Shown here in pieces: positions 11,901 through 23,894 of a stretch of 64,000 bases of DNA. The stretch spans positions 37,526,575-37,590,574 of the forward strand of contig NC_062221.1 in the NCBI RefSeq assembly GCF_902686445.1, written 5' to 3'. Numbering within the stretch: position 1 is the first letter of the stretch; every line of letters starts with the position of its first letter. A program made the position numbers and the translations under genes. This DNA comes from Sciurus carolinensis. Taxonomy: Eukaryota > Chordata > Mammalia > Rodentia > Sciuridae. Below the pieces are notes generated by a model. That model saw nothing but the letters and a program-made list of their open reading frames with translations, did no database searches and had not been told where the DNA came from.

Positions 11901-12099
11901 AGTAAACTAGGAGAGTAAAGTGGGTTGTGTTGGAGTAAGGGAGTCAAAAGTTCAAATTGAAATATCAAAAAATATCTGTATGAAAATTTTACCTAGAACT
12001 ATAAAAATAAACTGCAGAGTAAATACATATTAGACCTTATCACGGGAGTACTGAGAATGCAAGAGATGAACGCCTTATTTTCCTAGCTTTGAAGTACAA

Positions 12100-12450
12100 T
12101 TTTTGTTTACGTGTATGTATCAACATGGGTGAACCTGAAGGAAATTTTGAATCCCAAGGACAAATACTGCAGAAATCCACTTATATGTAGTATCTAAAAT
12201 ACTGAGGCTCACAGAAAAAGAGAAGAATGGTGGTTGCTAGAATTTTTTCCATCCAAGGGACATAAAATTGCAGTTGGGTGAAGCGATGCCCTACCACACA
12301 GCACCATGTTTGTAGCTAGCCACACTGCAGTACACACTAAAAGAGTTGGTTAGAAGGGGAGTCCTGTATCAGGTGCTTACTGCAATTTTTAGAAGAGATA
12401 ATATGTTTGAATAGAGAAAGAAGTACATATCATAAAGTTTACCTAGCTAT
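12100..12450 (+). mobile_element. Older L1M-type 3' end fragment
   Basis: Contains the typical ancient-L1 text ccacttatatgtagtatcta, then gaagaatggtggttgctaga, seen near the 3' ends of L1M elements. It is more diverged than the L1 that ends about 200 bases earlier, so it is treated as a separate insertion. Confidence 0.5.
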
Positions 12451-12459
12451 TTCTCAGCA

Positions 12460-15400
12460 TAGTTGCTACAATAAAAAAGAAATTCGATCTGATATTGGCA
12501 GCCATTTTCGGACCCGGTGATTTTGGTTAGTGACTTCTAAGTCCAACTGTGACTGACTTTCATAGCACCACTTGTCAATTGCAATTTGATCACTTTGGCA
12601 AGTTTTTTCCATTCTATTTCATTTCTGTCATGGTCTATAGGGAATCACAAACAAAGCTTAAACAGATGAATTCAAAGCATTCCTAAAGTATAGAGGCTGA
12701 ATAATTTTATAAAGCAGTCCTTTAGTAAAATACTATTAATATGAAAATAGCCTTGAAAAACTTGGATTGTTTCCTAAATGATAATCCATGCTTTTCAAAT
12801 TTCTCAGGGAAAAAAAACTGTGAAAATGGTTATCACTAAAAATGTTGCATGACCAAAATCTTTTGAGTAGAAGCTATTCTGTTAAAATACTGTGAATTAG
12901 ATTGTATCTCACAATTAATGATGTTAGGAAAATATCAACTATAAATACAGCATCATGGCAGGAATATCCCTTCATACTGAATGACACACATATAAATCAG
13001 CCTATCTTCATGAAACATAGATAAAAATCAGTCAACATTACTAAAGTTGTGATTTCAAAATATTTCTTAGCATCTAAATTCTTTTTAGCAGATAATATAA
13101 CCCACATTGATAACATGCAATATAATGTAAGCATGACTTGAGAATTACTTTAAATAAATGAAAACAAATGATTTTACTGGAGATTAAGATCAAAATCTTA
13201 CTGAAGCAAAGGGAAAGTCCTCATTTGTATTTGCTGAATACAGAGGATAGATCTTATATTTTAAAGAAATCAATGAAGAAAATTTCAGAAGAAATAAAGA
13301 AAGACTGCATTTGAATTTTGTTTGTGCCCAGAAATTTAGGAAATTGAATATTTATTCCATACATGTGAAAACACATGCAATTTTAATTTATTTTAATAAT
13401 GCATTTAGATATCTCACTAATGACTTCCTGAGATTTCTATATAATTGACACTTTGAAAGAATTAGCTACTATGATCCCTACACAACAAAGTGTTGTTAGA
13501 TATTAAAAAGAAAAAATAACAAAATTTTGTCAAAAGATAAACCTATACACAAGATTCTTTGGCATTGTCTAAGGAGATGAACATTTTATAAATTTTAATA
13601 TTCTTAATATTTGACAAGTCTTTCTTAGAATGTGTCCTCAAATATTGCATCCATCATTACATAAATATTTTCATTAAAAATATTTGGTACTTACATATTT
13701 GTAGTATTAAGGCATCAAGAAGGATTTTGTCATCATACATATGGATGTACATATAGTCACTTCATATAATTATTTCCAAAATAAAATCATGGTATTTAAG
13801 GTCAACCAAATATTTCTCAAAATTTTCAAAGAATATGAAGAAGATAAAGGCAATTTTGGTAATGGGTAGGATACTCAAAACTTTGTTATTAAAATTGAAG
13901 CTTAAACTACTTTAATATCCAAAACAAGGCATTTTTCCATCAACTTGAATAAATGAACATTCTAGTAATATTTTACAATTGTAAATGTTTATCAAGAGTT
14001 ATATTGATTGGACGACTTCTTTATGTTAACCACCAGGGGGATAGGGACAAAGGTAGAACAATCTGGTATAGAAAAAAAACACTTGTCAGTCACGTCTTGA
14101 TTAGCTGCACATGCTAAGAAATCTTGTGTCCTTGATAGAAAAAGATGACTAAGAAATATAAAGAATAGAGCATATGACATTATAAAACTGTGAGTTTTTT
14201 CCTGTGGTCTATGTCACTCAGAGAACATTGAAACCACCCATTGTGCCAAGTGTACTCTATAATGTTAGTACCCTAACTTTAAATGTTTCTACAATGTAAC
14301 ATGAATTCTCCTGAGCTTTCCACAGATTCAAAATTTTGCAAGAATTTCTAAGAATAGGAGTCTACATCTGCAAAGAAAGAGGAACATTTGGGCCTAACTA
14401 GGGAGAAAAACCCAGCTATGTGCAAACTTGAAGAAATAGGAATATGATCAAGAATATTTCAACATTCACACATGACAATATGTATAAATAGATCAGAGAG
14501 TTATAAAAAGTAAAAAGCCTGGTATTGTTTAAGCAGGTGATTATAAATGGGAATCTAAGGTACAGCAGAAAATTTTGAAAAGATTTTTTAGTTTTAGATT
14601 TTATGTAGGTATTAATGTTAATTTCTTTGTGTATCTAACTATAAAAAAGTCAATTTTTTCTTATCATTGTTTATTTTTGTCTATCTTTTATCATTGTGAA
14701 ATAAACATCATTTTCCTATGGACACCTCTGGTAAAACTGCCCTAGTAATTTCTCATTTTCCTAAAAAATATTATTTGTATTTAATCTTAATATATGCTTC
14801 AGTACTTAAAACCATTCTCTCCTATGCTAACATATGTGAGAGTAGAAGAGGCAGATATCAGATAAAATGGATCTCAATACTGTCTTGGGAATTTAAAGAG
14901 ATTTAATAAACTAAGGTTTCTTTCTCTTATCTTCACATTGAATATTTATTTACTTATTCATATCTTAGATATTTATTATTATATATTATTTGTGGTCTTG
15001 AAATTAGATGTATTTCCCTTTTATTCTTCTCTTTACAGCTCCCCTTCCCTTCCTGCTTCCCCTTGTTTTTATTTTCTTAACTGTTTTATTCAAGGAACTT
15101 ACATATATATTTTTCCTTACCAACACTTCTCTTCCTTCATCTCTCCATTTTCTCCCTGACTTATTTTTCATTATGTTTTTCAAAGTCACTAGTTTCTTAG
15201 GAAGATATAAAGGCTCATAATTTAGACAAAGTTTTGCAGTGTCTTTGCTGAAGTGACTGAAAAGCACAAGCAACTCAGGTCCACAGCAGGGGCCTGTAGA
15301 ACACTAGTCAGAGGCACTTCCTCACCAAGGGGGGAGAATGAATGCCATTCATTTAAAAGACCTGTTCAGTTTGTCACATTCTGCTACTTAAATAAATGTT

Positions 15401-16540
15401 CATTTCACAATAAATCAATTGTAGTTTAATTACAATGCTAATTAGACTATTCATAGGAAAGTATGAATTAAAAAGAAGTTGCACATAGTATACGGCATTG
15501 CTTTTCCCAAGAGATTTAAAGAAGAAAGACTTTGCAAACATCCACTTGATGTACAGGTCGAATATTTTTCCACTTAAAAAAAAAAAAGTATAGAAACCCA
15601 CCAAACCCCTAATGCAATGTAATGTAATTTATTATATTCCTAGGTGAGGAAATTATTAGTTAGGACTTTATAACAATAATCAAGTTACTCTTTTCAGTCA
15701 GGTAAGCTTTTAAAAATCATGAAAGAAAGAATAATTATAATTTGAATGTTTTTATAAGAGTTAAAAATGAAGTATCCTAAAACTTTTATTTTCATAAAGT
15801 TATTATGACTCAGGGAAATCACTTTTACCACAGAAGGAAAAAGCCTTAGATACATACATAGAAAACTATAGAAATTTCTGATGAGAAATAAGGTCTTTCC
15901 ATTTTAGGACTTCATTCATTCACATGATCCTAAGTGTATTATTTTCACAAAGGAATAAATTATACTAACTGCATGTTAGTTTATAGAAAACAGGAAAAAA
16001 CTATTCAAATCAATTTATTTGCAGACATTTTACTTTATTTGAACAAAATACTTTATTGAAGGTTTATTTTATACTTATTTTCATTTAAAAATAAGTCAAT
16101 TAAAGTTAACTTTTCCATAATCTGCCATTTCAGTCATGCCATAAAGGTGACGATAACAATTAGGCAATTTTGAAATTTTAGTGTTTTTGAACATTGTATT
16201 TTATACTTCATATTTGTTAACTTTTTTCATTATAATCATTTAAGTAATAATTTGTCTGCCTTTTGCAGTTGAGAAAAGTACGACACAGATTTCACTTGAC
16301 CCATAATTATAAATGTACCATTGGAATAACTAAAACATGAATCTTGAGCATTTAATAACACTAGCATGTACTTAACTTAGACCAACACAGGCAGAGAACC
16401 AATATGGATACAAGTGTGTCAATTCACTGCCATGAAAAGTGAGAGAAAATACTCAACAAAAGTTGTCTTTCAAAATGCAGTCTGTAAAAAATTTTAAAAA
16501 ATAAGCAAATAATTGAAAAAATGTCATCTTTCAAACTTCA
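12460..16540. other. AT-rich intergenic desert
   Basis: About 4 kb of strongly AT-rich DNA with no coding block, SINE or recognisable LINE segment that I can support. Short frames here (for example at 15004-15273 on the minus strand) lack family features and occur in lysine/serine-rich low-complexity text, as expected by chance. Confidence 0.6.
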
Positions 16541-16544
16541 CTGA

Positions 16545-16870
16545 AATGTCTCTTTGTAATGACCAAATATTGGAAAAAACATATACAACACCAACAGAAA
16601 AATGGAAAAATTGTGACATAGCCATACAGTGGAATACTCCTTAACAGTAATAAAGAAAAATTTTCAAAACCATTTGATCGAATAAAAGAACACCAGAGAA
16701 AAGTTTCCATGTGATGCATCTTTTCATGAATTACTAGAATATAAAAACTAATTAGCGATGACACTGATCAATGGTGAGACAGAGAGGGAGGGAGCTACAA
16801 GAAACTGTAAGGAATGATAGAAATGTTTGTTACCTCAAATATGAGAAATATGGCAAAAATTAGAAAAATA
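16545..16870 (+). mobile_element. Ancient L1M 3' fragment
   Basis: Shows the ORF2 C-terminal/3' UTR text pattern of old L1s: gaaatgtctctttgtaatga, then tacagtggaatactcctta and tttccatgtgatgcatcttt. It is strongly decayed. Confidence 0.5.
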
Positions 16871-17357
16871 TACCAATTAAATACATGCAATTTATTATAA
16901 ATAAGTTAAACTCATAAAGCTTAAAGGGATAAAAGAGCTTCAATTTACATAAATATGATACCTTTGTACATCAAGAGCTTGAAATTTTGATTTTATTGAA
17001 ACTTAGGTGGATGGAAATAAAAGCGTGAAGACGAAATCACACATCACATGATTATTGGGATAAAATAATGAGACCTCTGGCCCATTAACAATCAATTAAG
17101 TTTGGAACTTCAAGTGCCATGATTCCTCAGCAGAGGAATTGCACAGGTCCACTGGTAAGTGATCCTCTGCAGCAATAAGCATAGCATGACAGCATGGCTC
17201 ACAGTCAGCACCTCTGATGCCTCTCTGCAGTGTGGCTCAGGGCACAGGCCAGTGGTGCAAGGTATCACCTAAGCTGATAATAAATGAACAGACAGTAATA
17301 TGCACCAGCTTATTAAAAAGAAAGCAGAAAGAATGCAATTACTATATTTACATCCGA

Positions 17358-17668
17358 TGTCAGGGGTGGGCTCTGAGGGTCCCAGAGCCACACGGTGGCC
17401 TGATCTCTAAGATGGCACCTGGCAGCTTGCCAGACATAGCTGCACTCATAAACAAGTTTTAGGAAGTAACTCTGGTTGGCTGTTGTACATGAGGCAATCC
17501 TGGTATCTCCCTGGAGACTGTTCCTTGATAGGCTGACTTTCCTGGTAGTCTACTCTCTGATAGGCTGATGTTCTCAATATAAGTCTGAGACTTGTGGAAT
17601 AAAGCCCTTTTGGTTCCTGTGATCAAGAAGAGCGTAGGCGTTGTGATTGTCCCCGCGGGCGGTGGGCA
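17358..17668 (+). mobile_element. Probable solo LTR of an endogenous retrovirus
   Basis: A 311-base block, distinctly more G+C-rich than its surroundings, begins TGTCAGGGG and ends GGTGGGCA, fitting the TG...CA ends of LTRs. A TATA-like caatataagt (about 17576) is followed by AATAAA (about 17600) and a GC-rich R/U5-like end. Flanking hexamers atccga (17352-17357) and atcata (17669-17674) agree at four of six positions, possibly a decayed 6-bp target duplication as made by class II (ERVK-like) elements. No internal retroviral sequence is present on either side, so it is a solo LTR with no coding capacity. The family was not identified. Confidence 0.6.
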
Positions 17669-18716
17669 ATCATAAGTGAGAGGAATGCCTTTGATGAGAA
17701 ATGAAATTAAGTCTAACTGTTAAGAACCAAGGTGATGTCTCAGTGCAGTTACTAGTGAAGAAACTTGGCAAGATAAGCAAGAGCATCTAAAACTAGGCTA
17801 AGAGTGGACCTGGTGAAATAATAATCAAAATTTAGTTGACAAAGTAAAAGACTCATGTACAAGATAAAACTGAGCTGGTGTGGCCTAAGAAGTGAGTCAT
17901 GCAGTGGACATCTCACTCTAGAACTGATAATTCAACAGAATCTTTATTGGCATAGGGCCTTCAAGGGAGGGGCACTTTACATCAACTGAAACACATGAGT
18001 GTGGGCCTGAGGGGAAAATGCATTACAGTATGTTCAGCTGAATATTGTTATAATTTATGATACAAGAGAAAACAATGCTGTGAAGATGGCAAATGTAAGA
18101 AGAGTAAATCACAAAAATCTTAATTCCATTTCTGGATGCTTAAAAATGATTTTTGTAGTTAATACAGACCACTGAAAGATTTTAAGTAGACTAATAAGAA
18201 AACTCAATTTGCATTTTAGTAAGAACACCTTGTGAGGAAGAACACTTGGTGGGGCACTCCTGGCCTTGTGACCTTACATAATAATACAAAATGTCATCCT
18301 ATTAAAAACGAATGTCCAAGACACCAAGAGATCAGAAACTATGAAGTGGACGCAGTCATTATATTAAGTTGAATATAAAAAATATAACGATTAGTAGATC
18401 TGAAAGGAAGCTTAAAACCTGGTAAAGTAGTCTAAATTGTTTCCCACATTTCTGACTTGAGCAACTTGATAGTTTACAGTTTTGTAAATTAGTTGAGGAA
18501 ATAATGAACAGTAGCATATTTCACATTTGACTGGTTTAGTTTCACATGTCTATGGGAAAAACAGGAAGGGATGTATGGTACTCACTGATTTATTTGTTCA
18601 ATTTCAGGAAAGTCACCTAGTTTGGAGATTCAGGAGTTTCAGAATTTAACTGGTAAACCAGCAAATGGATGCCAACATAGTCAGGCAAATATTTTAGGTT
18701 AAATATTTTAGGTGAC

Positions 18717-18800
18717 GAGAGAAAGGAGGAGGAGGAGGAGGAGGAAGAAAAGGAAGAGGAGGAGGGGAGGAGAAAGAAAAAAGGAGGAACAAGAAGAAAA
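18717..18800. repeat. (GGA)n polypurine tract
   Basis: A G/A-only strand of GAG, GGA and AAG repeats about 80 bases long. Frames with serine/leucine runs on the minus strand across it are artefacts. Confidence 0.9.
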
Positions 18801-18956
18801 TGAAGAAAATGACTTTACATAGCGACTACAAAAAAAAGAGGATAAACAAAAAATATTACACAGAAATGATTTTTCATAAGTCAGATTGGAGACAGTTTCA
18901 AGGAAAAGACAATAATAGTTGATTTCAAATGTGCAGAGAACAAGGAAAACAAAGAT

Positions 18957-19080
18957 CTGCTGAGGAAGTAGCTCAGTGACAGATTGCTTGCCTGGCATGT
19001 GTGAGGCCTGGGTTTGATTCCCCTGTACCCAAGGGAAAAAACAATAACAAAAATAACCCCAAAAAACAAAATAAAAATAA
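18957..19080 (+). repeat. ID SINE (plus strand) with A-rich tail
   Basis: A tRNA-like unit shows gtagctcagtgacagattgc (A-box region), then cctgggtttgattcccctgt (B-box region). It ends in an A-rich tail with AATAACAAAAATAA interruptions. It lacks a B1 half. Confidence 0.75.
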
Positions 19081-19934
19081 TTCATTTTGCTAAGAGAGAT
19101 TGTAGTGGTGAAAGATGCTAGACTAAAGTAGCCTAACTACTTAATAGAGTTTGAGGCCTAAGTTTAAGTAAAGACCAGTTCTGCCAAACATCAACATATG
19201 GAAAAGAAAAGAGGAGTAGAGGATAAAATATAGTTAGGTCATGGTGCAGAGTAGGGACAAGAAACTTTACTTATTTAGCAAATTAATTATTTATAAGCAT
19301 CAACTCTTTATTTGGTACGAGGTGCTGTCCTTGACTGAGGACACAAATCCTCCTAATAGCTCTTTACAGTCTATTTAATTGCAGTTGCTTGAACAAAATC
19401 AGCATTAGTTTTTCTAGAATCAGGATCAGGAATTTGATCAGCTTCAATATCAGGACTTCTCTGCTCTAGGAAGTGCAGATGAAGAAATAAAACAACAAAA
19501 AGAACAACAGAATTTGAAATGAAGAGAAAGGTTTAATTAGACCCAGAATATAGATTTTATATTATTACTCATGTGGGAAAGAAAAAGAAACAAACTTCTC
19601 CCCACTATAACATGATAGCCTTGTTTATGTACCTTATAATACAATTGTAGGCAAACAAAAATGTAAAAAGTGGAGAAGAGAATCAAATACTTTCCACAAT
19701 TCATTGTTTGACATGTTAATATTTGTTATATCTCATGGAGTTTATTTCTTTTTTTTTTTATTGTAAACAAATGGGATACATGTTGTTTCTCTGTTTGTAC
19801 ATGGAGTCAAGGTATACCATTTCTGTAATCATAAATTTACATAGGGTAATGTTGTTTGATTCATTCTGTTATTTTTTTCCCTTCCTCCCTCCTTTCCATC
19901 CATACAGTCCTTCCTTCCTCCATTCTTACCACCC

Positions 19935-19985
19935 TTCTTATCCCTAACCCTAAAACTAACCCTAACTCTAACGCTAATCCTGCCC
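19935..19985 (-). repeat. Telomere-like (TTAGGG)n-related tract in L1 #1 3' UTR
   Basis: The plus strand reads taaccctaactctaacgcta after a ccctaaccctaaaac start, that is, degenerate TTAGGG units on the L1 sense strand. The same place in the L1 at 28047-33963 has the same tract (28200-28245), so it belongs to the L1 subfamily and is not a chromosomal interstitial telomere. Confidence 0.75.
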
Positions 19986-22900
19986 ACCTCCCATTATATG
20001 TCCTCATCCGCTTATCAGCGAGATCATTCGTCCTTTAGTTTTTTGAGATTGGCTTATCTCACTTAGCATGATATTCTCCAATTTCATCCATTTTCCTGCA
20101 AATGCCATAATTTTATCATTCTTCATGGTGGAGTAATATTCCATTGTATATATATATGCCACAGTTTCTTTATATATTCATCAACTGAAGGGCATTTAGG
20201 TTGGTTCCACAATCTGGCTATGGTGAATTGAGCAGCAATGAACATTGATGTGGCTGTATCTCTGTAGTATGCTGATTTTAAGTCCTTTGGGTATAGGCCA
20301 AGGAGTGGGATAGCTGGTTCAAATGGTGGTTCCATTTCAAGCTTTCTGAGGAATCTCCATACTGCTTTCCAGAGTGGCTGCACTAATTTGCAACCCCACC
20401 AGCAATGTATGAGTGTACCTTTTTCCCCACATCCTCACCAACACCTATTGTTGCTTGTGTTCTTGATAATCGCCATTCTAATTGGGGTGAGATTTGAAAT
20501 CTTAGGGTAGTTTTGATTTGCATTTCTCTTATTACTAGAGATGTTGAACATTTTTTCATATATCTGTTGATTGCTTGTACATCTTCTTCTGTGAAGTGTC
20601 TGTTCATTTCCTTAGCCCAATTGTTGATTGGATTATTTGTATTCTTCATGTAGAGTTTTTTGAGTTCTTTATAGATTCTGGAAATTAGCGCTCTATCTGA
20701 AGTATGAGTGGCAAAGATGTTCTCCCACTCTGTAGGCTCTCTCTTCACATTACTGATAGTTTCCTTTGCTGAGAGAAAGCTTTTTAGTTTGAATCTATCC
20801 CAGTTATTGATTCCTGCTTTTATTTCTTGTGCTATGGGAGTCCTGTTAAGGAAGTCTGATCCTAAGCCAACAAGTTGAAGGTTTGGACCTACATTTTCTT
20901 CTATAAGATGCAGGGTTTCTGGTCTGATTCCAAGGTCCTTGATCCATTTTGAGTTGAGTTTTGTGTAGGGTGAGAGATAGGGGTTTAATTTCTTTCTGTT
21001 GCATATGGTTTTCCAGTTCTCCCAGCACCATTTGTTGAAGAGGCTATCTTTTCTCCATTGCATGTTTTTGGCCCTTTTGTCTAGTATGAGAAAATTGTAT
21101 TTATTTCGGTTTGTATCCATGTCCTCTATTCTGTACCATTGATCTACCTGTCTATTTTGGTACCAATACCATGCTGTTTTTGTTACTATTGCTTTGTAGT
21201 AGAGTTGAAGATCTGGTATTGCAATACCCCCTGCTTTGCTCTTTCTACTGAGGATTGCTTTAGCTATTTTAGGTTTTTATTCTTCCAGACGAATTTCATA
21301 ATGGCTTGCTCTATTTCTGTAAGGTACATCATTGGGATTTTAATTGGAATTGCACTGAATTTGTATAGCACTTTAGGTAGTATGGCCATTTTGACAATAT
21401 TAATTCTGCCTATCCAAGAACATGGGAGATCTTTCCATCTTCTAAGGTGTTCTTTAATTTCTTTCTTTAGTGTTCTATAGATCTCATTGTAGAGATCTTT
21501 CACCTCTTTTGTGAGATTGATTCCCAAGTATTTTATTTTTTTCAAAGCTATTGTGAATGGGGTAGTTTTCCTAACTTCTCTTTCTGAAGATTCATCACTT
21601 TTGTATAAAAATGCATTGGATTTATGAGCATTGATCTTGTAATGTGCTACTTTACTGAATTCACTTATGAGTTCTAAAAGTTTTCTGGTGGAATTTCCAG
21701 GTTCTTCTAAATAGATTATCAAGTCATCAGCGAAGAGGGATAGTTTGAGTTTTTCTTTTCCAATTCATATCCTTTAATTTCTTTGGTTTGTCTAATTGTT
21801 CTGGCTAGAGTCTCAAGGACAATGTTGAATAGAAGTGGTGAAAGAGGGCATCCCTGCCTTGTTCCAGTTTTTAGAGGAAATGCTTTCAGTTTTTCACCAT
21901 TTAGAATGATATTAGCCATGGGCTTAGCGTAGATTGCCTTTACAATATTAAGGAATGTTCCCACTACCCCAATTTTTTCTAGTGTTTTCAGCATGAAGGG
22001 ATGCTGTATTTTATCAAATGCTTTTTCTGCATCTATTGAAATAATCATGTGATTCTTAACTTTAAGTCTGTTGATATGGTGAATGACATTTATTGATTTC
22101 CGAATGTTGAACCAACCTTGCATCACTGGGATAAAACCCACTTGATCGTGGTGCACTATCTTTTTAATGTAGTTTTATATGTGATTTGCTAAAATTTTGT
22201 TGAGAATTTTTGCGTCGATGTTCATTAAGGATATTGGTCTGAAATTTTCTTTCCTCAATGTGTCTCTGTCTGGTTTAGGTATCAGGGTGATATTGGCTTC
22301 ATAGAATGAGTTTGGGAGGGTTCCCTCCTCTTCTATTTCGTGGAATACTTTGAGGAGTATTGCAATGAGCTCTTCTTTAAAGGTTTTGTAGAACTTGGCA
22401 GAGAACCCATCTGATCCTGGACTTTTCTTTGTTGGTAGGCTTTTGATGACCTCTTCTATTTCATTGCCTGAAATTGATTTAAGTTGTGTATGTCCTCCTC
22501 CTTCAGTTTAGGTAATTCATATGTCTCTACAAACTTGTTGATGTCTTCAAGGTTTTCTGTTTTGTTGGAGTATAGATTTTGAAAATAGCTTCTAATTATG
22601 TTTTGTATTTGACTCATGTCTGTTGTGATGTTTCCTTGTCATTCCGAATTTTAGTAATTTGAGTTTTCTCCCTCTTTCTCTTTGTTAGTGTGGCTAAGGA
22701 CTTATCAATTTTGTTTATTTTTTCAAAGAGCCAACTATTTATTTTGTTAATTTTTCCGATTGCTTCTTTTGTTTCAATTTCATTGATTTCGGCTCTGATT
22801 TTAACTATTTCCTGTCTTCTACTACTTTTGCTATTGATGTGCTCTTCTTTTTCTAGGACTTTGAGCTGTAGTGTTAAGTCATTTTTTTGTTGATTTCTAC

Positions 22901-23839
22901 TTCTTTTTTTGAATGCGCCCCATGAAATAAATCTTCCTCTAAGTACTGCTTTCATAGTGTCCCAGAGATTTTGATATGATGTGTCTTTGTTCTCGTTTAC
23001 TTCTAAGAATTTTTTTGTTTCCCTCCTGATGTCTTCTGTTATCCATTCATCATATAATAGTATATTATTTAATTTCCAGGTATTGGGGAAGTTTCTGTTT
23101 TTTATTCTGTCATTTATTTCTAATTTCAATCCATTATGATCTGATAGAATACAAGGTAGTATCTCTATCTTCTTGTATTTGCTAATAGTAGCTTTGTGGC
23201 ATAAAATATGGTCTATTTTAGAGAAGGATTCATGTGCTGCTGAGAAGAAAGTGTATTCGTTCTTTGTTGGATGGTATATTCTATATATGTTGGTTAAGTC
23301 TAAATTGTTGATTGTGTTATTGAGATCTATGGTTTCTTTATTCAGTTTTTGTTTGGAAGATTTATCCAGTGGTGAGAGACGTGTATTAAATTGCCTAGTA
23401 TTATTGTATTGTGGTCTATTTTATTTCTGGAATTGAGAAGGATTTGTTTGACGTACATGGAGGAGCCAGTGTTCAGGGCATGGATATTTATGATTGTTAT
23501 GTCTTGCTGATTTATACTTCCCTTAAGCCGTATGTAATGTCCTTCTTTATTCCTTCTGACTTGTTTTGCCTTGAAGTCCACATTTTCTGAAATGAGGATG
23601 GATACTCCAGCTTTTTTGCTGTGTCCGTGTCCATGGTATGTTTTTTCCCATCCTTTCACCTTTAGTCAATGGGTATGTCTTTCTTTGAGGTGAGTCTCTT
23701 GCAGGCAGCATATTGTTGGATTTTTCTTTTTAATCCAATCTGCCAGTCTATGTATTTTGATTGATGAGTTCAGGCCATTAACATTCAGGATTATTATTGT
23801 GATATGATTTGTATTCCCAGTCATTTGACTCATTTCTGT

Positions 23840-23890
23840 TTTTTGTCATGATTTGGTTTCTGTCATGATTTGGTTTTTGTCATGATTTGG
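23840..23890. repeat. Three tandem 17-bp repeats at the truncated L1 #1 5' edge
   Basis: Units tttttgtcatgatttgg, tttctgtcatgatttgg and tttttgtcatgatttgg sit head to tail. The related full-length L1 has a single copy of this text at about 32105-32120, so the triplication occurred in this copy, at or after its 5' truncation. Confidence 0.9.
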
Positions 23891-23894
23891 CCTC

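Larger units (their letters stand above)
19749..23890 (-). mobile_element. L1 LINE, 5'-truncated, minus strand (L1 #1)
   Basis: The poly(T) at 19749-19759 is the reversed poly(A) tail. The 3' UTR follows, then ORF2 in reverse from the C-terminal end ([16 protein letters not shown] at 20123-20383) through reverse transcriptase (21264-22156) to the endonuclease region (23342-23659). ORF2 is broken into at least six frames by stops and frameshifts, so it is inactive. The element stops just upstream of the ORF2 start, at three 17-bp repeats (23840-23890), with no ORF1 or 5' UTR. Its sequence is closely related to the full-length copy at 28047-33963, a few decays further on, so both belong to the same subfamily. 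I could not find a clear target-site duplication. Confidence 0.9.

Noticed and set aside
19935..19985. Interstitial telomere as a chromosome-fusion mark
   Set aside because: The same tract occurs at the same place in another L1 3' UTR (28200-28245), so it travels with L1.
23840..23890. CRISPR-like short direct repeats
   Set aside because: Three adjacent 17-bp units without spacers, at an L1 edge in a mammalian genome.
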